From positions 1-34,898 of the forward strand of contig JAIQFA010000056.1 of the NCBI GenBank assembly GCA_020073525.1: a stretch of DNA of 34,898 nt, given 5' to 3'. Origin of the DNA: Terriglobia bacterium. GTDB taxonomy: Bacteria; Acidobacteriota; Terriglobia; Terriglobales; Acidobacteriaceae. The translations under genes were made by a program, and so were the position numbers. How positions within the stretch are numbered: position 1 is the stretch's first letter; the number at the start of each line of letters is the position of its first letter. Positions 32,353-34,898 of the stretch are shown one piece after another. The notes below the pieces were generated by a model. That model did not search any database and was not told the origin of the DNA. It saw only the letters and a program-made list of their open reading frames with translations.

Positions 32353-33657
32353 TTATGGTCGAAAACGTGTCAGACCGTACACCGCGTCTGCGCTTTCATC
32401 TTTGAGCACCAGTTTGGCCACCATCTCGCCGAGCGCTGGGCCGTGCTTGAAGCCATGGCCTGAACCGCCGCCGACGATCCACAGGTTAGCATTGGCTGGA
32501 TGACGGTCGACGATGAAATTGTGGTCGGTCGTGTTTTCGTACTGGCAGACGCGGGTCTCGACCAGCGGCGCATCCTTCATCCCCGGAAAACGGTAGGCAA
32601 GATAGCGGCGCGCCTCCGCCAGGCGATCTTCGCTTACCAGCCGCTGGCCCGAGGTTGGATTGAACTCCGGCCCGCGCGTGTCATCGGCGAGTTTGAAGCC
32701 ACGTCCCTGGTTGCCGGGAATTCCGTACATGAAGTGGTCGCTGTGATCGGCCCACACCGGAATGTTGCCCTCGTTGTAGCGCGGATCGCCCGCGGGAGTG
32801 CCAAAGAAAAACACGTCTTGCTTGGTCGAAAGAAAATGGGGACCAACGGTACGCGGGAACAGCTTTCCCAGCCACGGACCGCAGGCGAATACATAGCGGT
32901 CGGCGGTGATGTTTGACCCATCCGAGAGGGAGAGGGCTTTCCATTGGCCGTTGTCGAGGTCCTGCCCCGCGACCGTCGTCTGGCGATACTCGCCGCCTTC
33001 GCTGACGAACTGATCGACCACCGCCTGCGCGGAAGTGCGAGCGAGCAGGTATCCGCTATGTGGTTCGTAGATGCCCCACTCGACCTTCTCAAAATTGATC
33101 TGCGGCCAGCGGCGCACCAGCTCGTTCACGGCGAGCTGCTCAAAGGGAATTGCGGCGTCTTTGAGGAAGGGAAGCGAGCCGCGTTCGAAGGCGCCATCGC
33201 CTTCCACCATCCACAACACTCCGATGGGAAAAAAGAACTTCTGCTTCCCTTGCGACTGGTGTTCCTTCCAGAGTTCGAGAGCGCGGGCCGCGAGTTTCGT
33301 GTAGGGCTGATCGGGGCCGTAAGCGCCGCGGATCACCCGGGTCTCGCCACCGGACGATGCCCGCGAGTTTCCCGGACCCCAGGAATCGAGTAGCGTGACC
33401 CGTGCTCCGCCGCGAAGAAGATAAAGAGCGGTCCATCCGCCGAAGGCGCCTGCACCGACCACTACGATATGAGGCTTCCTATTCATGAATTGTGAAGTCC
33501 CAGGAGAATTGCGATTCACCGTTAAGGACGAAACCGAGCCTGCCATGCTTCGTCCTGCTGCCAATAGGGCTGTCGCGATGCCCAGCTTGCACGCAGCGCG
33601 GCGAGAAACCTTGGGAGGCTCGACGCGATCGGAGCGCGCAGATTTTTTGTCAGGCAT
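32353..33657 (-). CDS. FAD-dependent amine oxidase of the sarcosine oxidase/N-methyltryptophan oxidase family, Tat-exported
   Basis: The protein has 434 residues. The N-terminus has SRRAACKLGIATALLAAG, a Tat-type twin-arginine signal (RR at 19-20). The FAD Rossmann motif is VVVGAGAFGGWTA (about 66-78). Cys371 in RVCQYENTTDH sits where monomeric sarcosine oxidase links FAD covalently, and GGGSGHGFKHGPALGE is the C-terminal family signature. It oxidises a secondary N-methyl amine, giving H2O2. An internal ATG at 33486 would give a cytoplasmic form without the signal. It follows the amidohydrolase gene on the same strand at 32 bases. Confidence 0.88.
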   Translation of the reverse strand: MPDKKSARSDRVEPPKVSRRAACKLGIATALLAAGRSMAGSVSSLTVNRNSPGTSQFMNRKPHIVVVGAGAFGGWTALYLLRGGARVTLLDSWGPGNSRASSGGETRVIRGAYGPDQPYTKLAARALELWKEHQSQGKQKFFFPIGVLWMVEGDGAFERGSLPFLKDAAIPFEQLAVNELVRRWPQINFEKVEWGIYEPHSGYLLARTSAQAVVDQFVSEGGEYRQTTVAGQDLDNGQWKALSLSDGSNITADRYVFACGPWLGKLFPRTVGPHFLSTKQDVFFFGTPAGDPRYNEGNIPVWADHSDHFMYGIPGNQGRGFKLADDTRGPEFNPTSGQRLVSEDRLAEARRYLAYRFPGMKDAPLVETRVCQYENTTDHNFIVDRHPANANLWIVGGGSGHGFKHGPALGEMVAKLVLKDESADAVYGLTRFRP

Positions 33658-33689
33658 AGATGTTCAGCCATCCGCTCTTCAGCGGTTAG

Positions 33690-34898
33690 CTATTTCCCGA
33701 CGCCGGGCTGCTGCAGGCTGAAGCTTTCCTTCTGCTTCGCTTCTTTCACCATGCGACGGACGTCGGCCAGCAGTTTCGGCGCGTCGTAAATGATGCCGTC
33801 CTTGATCGTGTACCGCACTCCTCCTACCCGCATTACTTCGTTCTTCTCGTTCAACTGGATCGCACCGGTCCCGTAAAGCGCTGCGATGTTCTCCAGAGGA
33901 TTCACGGGCACCACAACCAAGTCCGCCAGTTTGCCGACCTCGACGCTGCCGAGTTGGTTTCCGACTCCGAGCAGTTGTGCTCCATTCAGCGTCGCCGACC
34001 GAAAAACTTCGAGCGGATGGAAGCCCGCCTCGCGGAGCAGTTCCAGTTCACGGATGTAGCCGAATCCGTACAGGCTGTAGATGAAGCCCGCGTCTTCGCC
34101 GGTGGCGACGCGCCCGCCGTGATTCTTGAAATCGTTGATGAATTCCATCCAGCGCTGGTAGTTGTGTTTCCACGCCACCTCGTCTTCGGTCGTCCAGTAG
34201 AACCAGTACGAGCCATGATCCGTGCGATTTGGGGCGTAGTGCTTCCACACCGCGGGCAGCGTGTATTCCTCATGCCACTCAGCCCGCCGGGCGCGCATCA
34301 GGTCACGATTCGCTTCGTAGATCGTCAAAGTCGGATCAATGGTGAAATCGAGTTTCACCAGTTCGTCGCGAACCGCATCCCACTTGGCGCTGCCGGGCGC
34401 AGCTGACTGCAGCCACAGGCGGCCAGCATATCCGAAGCGGTTCTGCTCATTGGCATAGTTGTAGTCGAGCGGAAAATCCTGCACCGTGCGCGAGTCGAAC
34501 AGCGCCTCGGGCAGACCGTACCAGTGCTCCATCGAATTGAGTCCCCACCGCGCCGTGTCGAGCGCGTTTGCGCGCGCCACGAAAGTTTGCGCGAGATGCG
34601 CGGCTGTTCCCAGATGGCGCTTCTTGGCCTCGTCGAGCGCCGCCTGGAAAACATCCGGAGGCGCACAGATGAACTTGATGCCATCGGCTCCGCGATCCGC
34701 CAGATCGTCTACCCACTTGCGCGCCGCCTCGGGAGTAGTTGGATCGGTGATCTCGTCGCTCTTCGAATCCATTCCGAAAGCGATGTACGCCTTGATGCGC
34801 GGCGCGGTGATCTCGTTGCGCTCGCTCTTGTCGCGTTCGTCGAGAGTCCAGTCGATGCCGTTCTCGCCCCAAACTTCGCGGACGGTGGTGATGCCGTG
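33690..34898 (-). CDS. Amidohydrolase family metalloenzyme, N-terminus beyond the window
   Basis: The visible 402 residues contain HGITTVREVWGENG at the edge, GADGIKFICAPPDVF, metal-ligand-like His in GTAAHLAQTF and in NSMEHWYG, and the Asp of VATGEDAGFIYS. The C-terminus has SATLNGAQLLGVGNQLGSVEVGKLADLVVV (split by a short loop), the typical end of imidazolonepropionase/dipeptidase-like amidohydrolases. The protein is probably exported, though the signal region is not visible. The substrate is unknown. It may be in an operon with the flavoenzyme. Confidence 0.88.
   Translation of the reverse strand, partial: HGITTVREVWGENGIDWTLDERDKSERNEITAPRIKAYIAFGMDSKSDEITDPTTPEAARKWVDDLADRGADGIKFICAPPDVFQAALDEAKKRHLGTAAHLAQTFVARANALDTARWGLNSMEHWYGLPEALFDSRTVQDFPLDYNYANEQNRFGYAGRLWLQSAAPGSAKWDAVRDELVKLDFTIDPTLTIYEANRDLMRARRAEWHEEYTLPAVWKHYAPNRTDHGSYWFYWTTEDEVAWKHNYQRWMEFINDFKNHGGRVATGEDAGFIYSLYGFGYIRELELLREAGFHPLEVFRSATLNGAQLLGVGNQLGSVEVGKLADLVVVPVNPLENIAALYGTGAIQLNEKNEVMRVGGVRYTIKDGIIYDAPKLLADVRRMVKEAKQKESFSLQQPGVGK

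Overview
The window looks like chromosomal DNA of a member of the Acidobacteriota, probably a Koribacter/Terriglobia-type soil lineage. The reasons are a GC-rich genome, several small conserved proteins of a kind I associate with that phylum (the Cys-rich protein at 27885, the small zinc-ribbon protein at 10241, the secreted LolA-like protein at 13928), EAL-HDOD signalling, a CydAB oxidase, a large S9 peptidase, and many intergenic inverted repeats. The assignment is inference from protein character, not from a marker gene. No rRNA, tRNA, CRISPR array, integrase or transposase was seen. No gene-free stretch exceeds about 300 bases.

Layout, left to right. 1-1574 (minus): EAL-HDOD signalling protein whose 3' end runs in frame into a glycoside hydrolase family 3 fragment at the window edge, probably a chimeric join. 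1788-3326 (plus): receiver-like protein and a secreted unknown. 3482-4411: thioredoxin reductase. 4500-10051 (minus): AlkD-type DNA repair protein, POT-like MFS transporter, YggU/DUF167, YggS and an OPT transporter. 10241-12142 (plus): small zinc-ribbon protein, ComF and HNH nuclease. 12158-12663: a 506-bp unit in which near-identical inverted arms flank a frameshifted four-helix-bundle (23S intervening-sequence type) gene. 12675-15780 (minus): esterase, secreted LolA-like protein and short-chain dehydrogenase. 15934-19577 (plus): Lon-substrate-domain protein, then a MoxR-type AAA+ ATPase and its VWA partner. 19786-23947: three exported proteins, the last a 1075-residue multidomain protein with a degenerate metalloprotease site. 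24117-24971: PPK2. 25058-27741 (minus): S9 peptidase and TPR protein. 27885-28820 (plus): Cys-rich unknown and acyl-CoA thioesterase. 28954-31358: cydAB. 31479-32327: Mrp/ApbC. 32353-34898 (minus): Tat-exported sarcosine-oxidase-like flavoenzyme and the 3' part of an amidohydrolase.

The most unusual content lies between the genes. About a dozen intergenic spaces hold inverted-repeat elements whose arms are short degenerate tandem repeats of 7 (sometimes 8 or 9-10) bases. The word differs from locus to locus but is shared by the two arms of one element. Arms very often start at, or overlap, a stop codon. One element carries a protein gene between its arms. Separately, palindromes of another family sit in frame inside the S9 peptidase gene, twice, adding Gly/Ala/Pro-rich peptides. 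Other dispersed palindromes are at 3326, 6658, 7069, 14850 and 23950. I regard this repeat system, and its possible link to the four-helix-bundle gene, as the best candidate for something undescribed.

Functional links visible in the window: MoxR plus VWA form a chaperone-like pair; cydA and cydB overlap by four bases; yggS and DUF167 keep their widespread neighbourhood; the 20166 and 20720 genes are translationally coupled. The other genes look like ordinary housekeeping or accessory functions without a common pathway.
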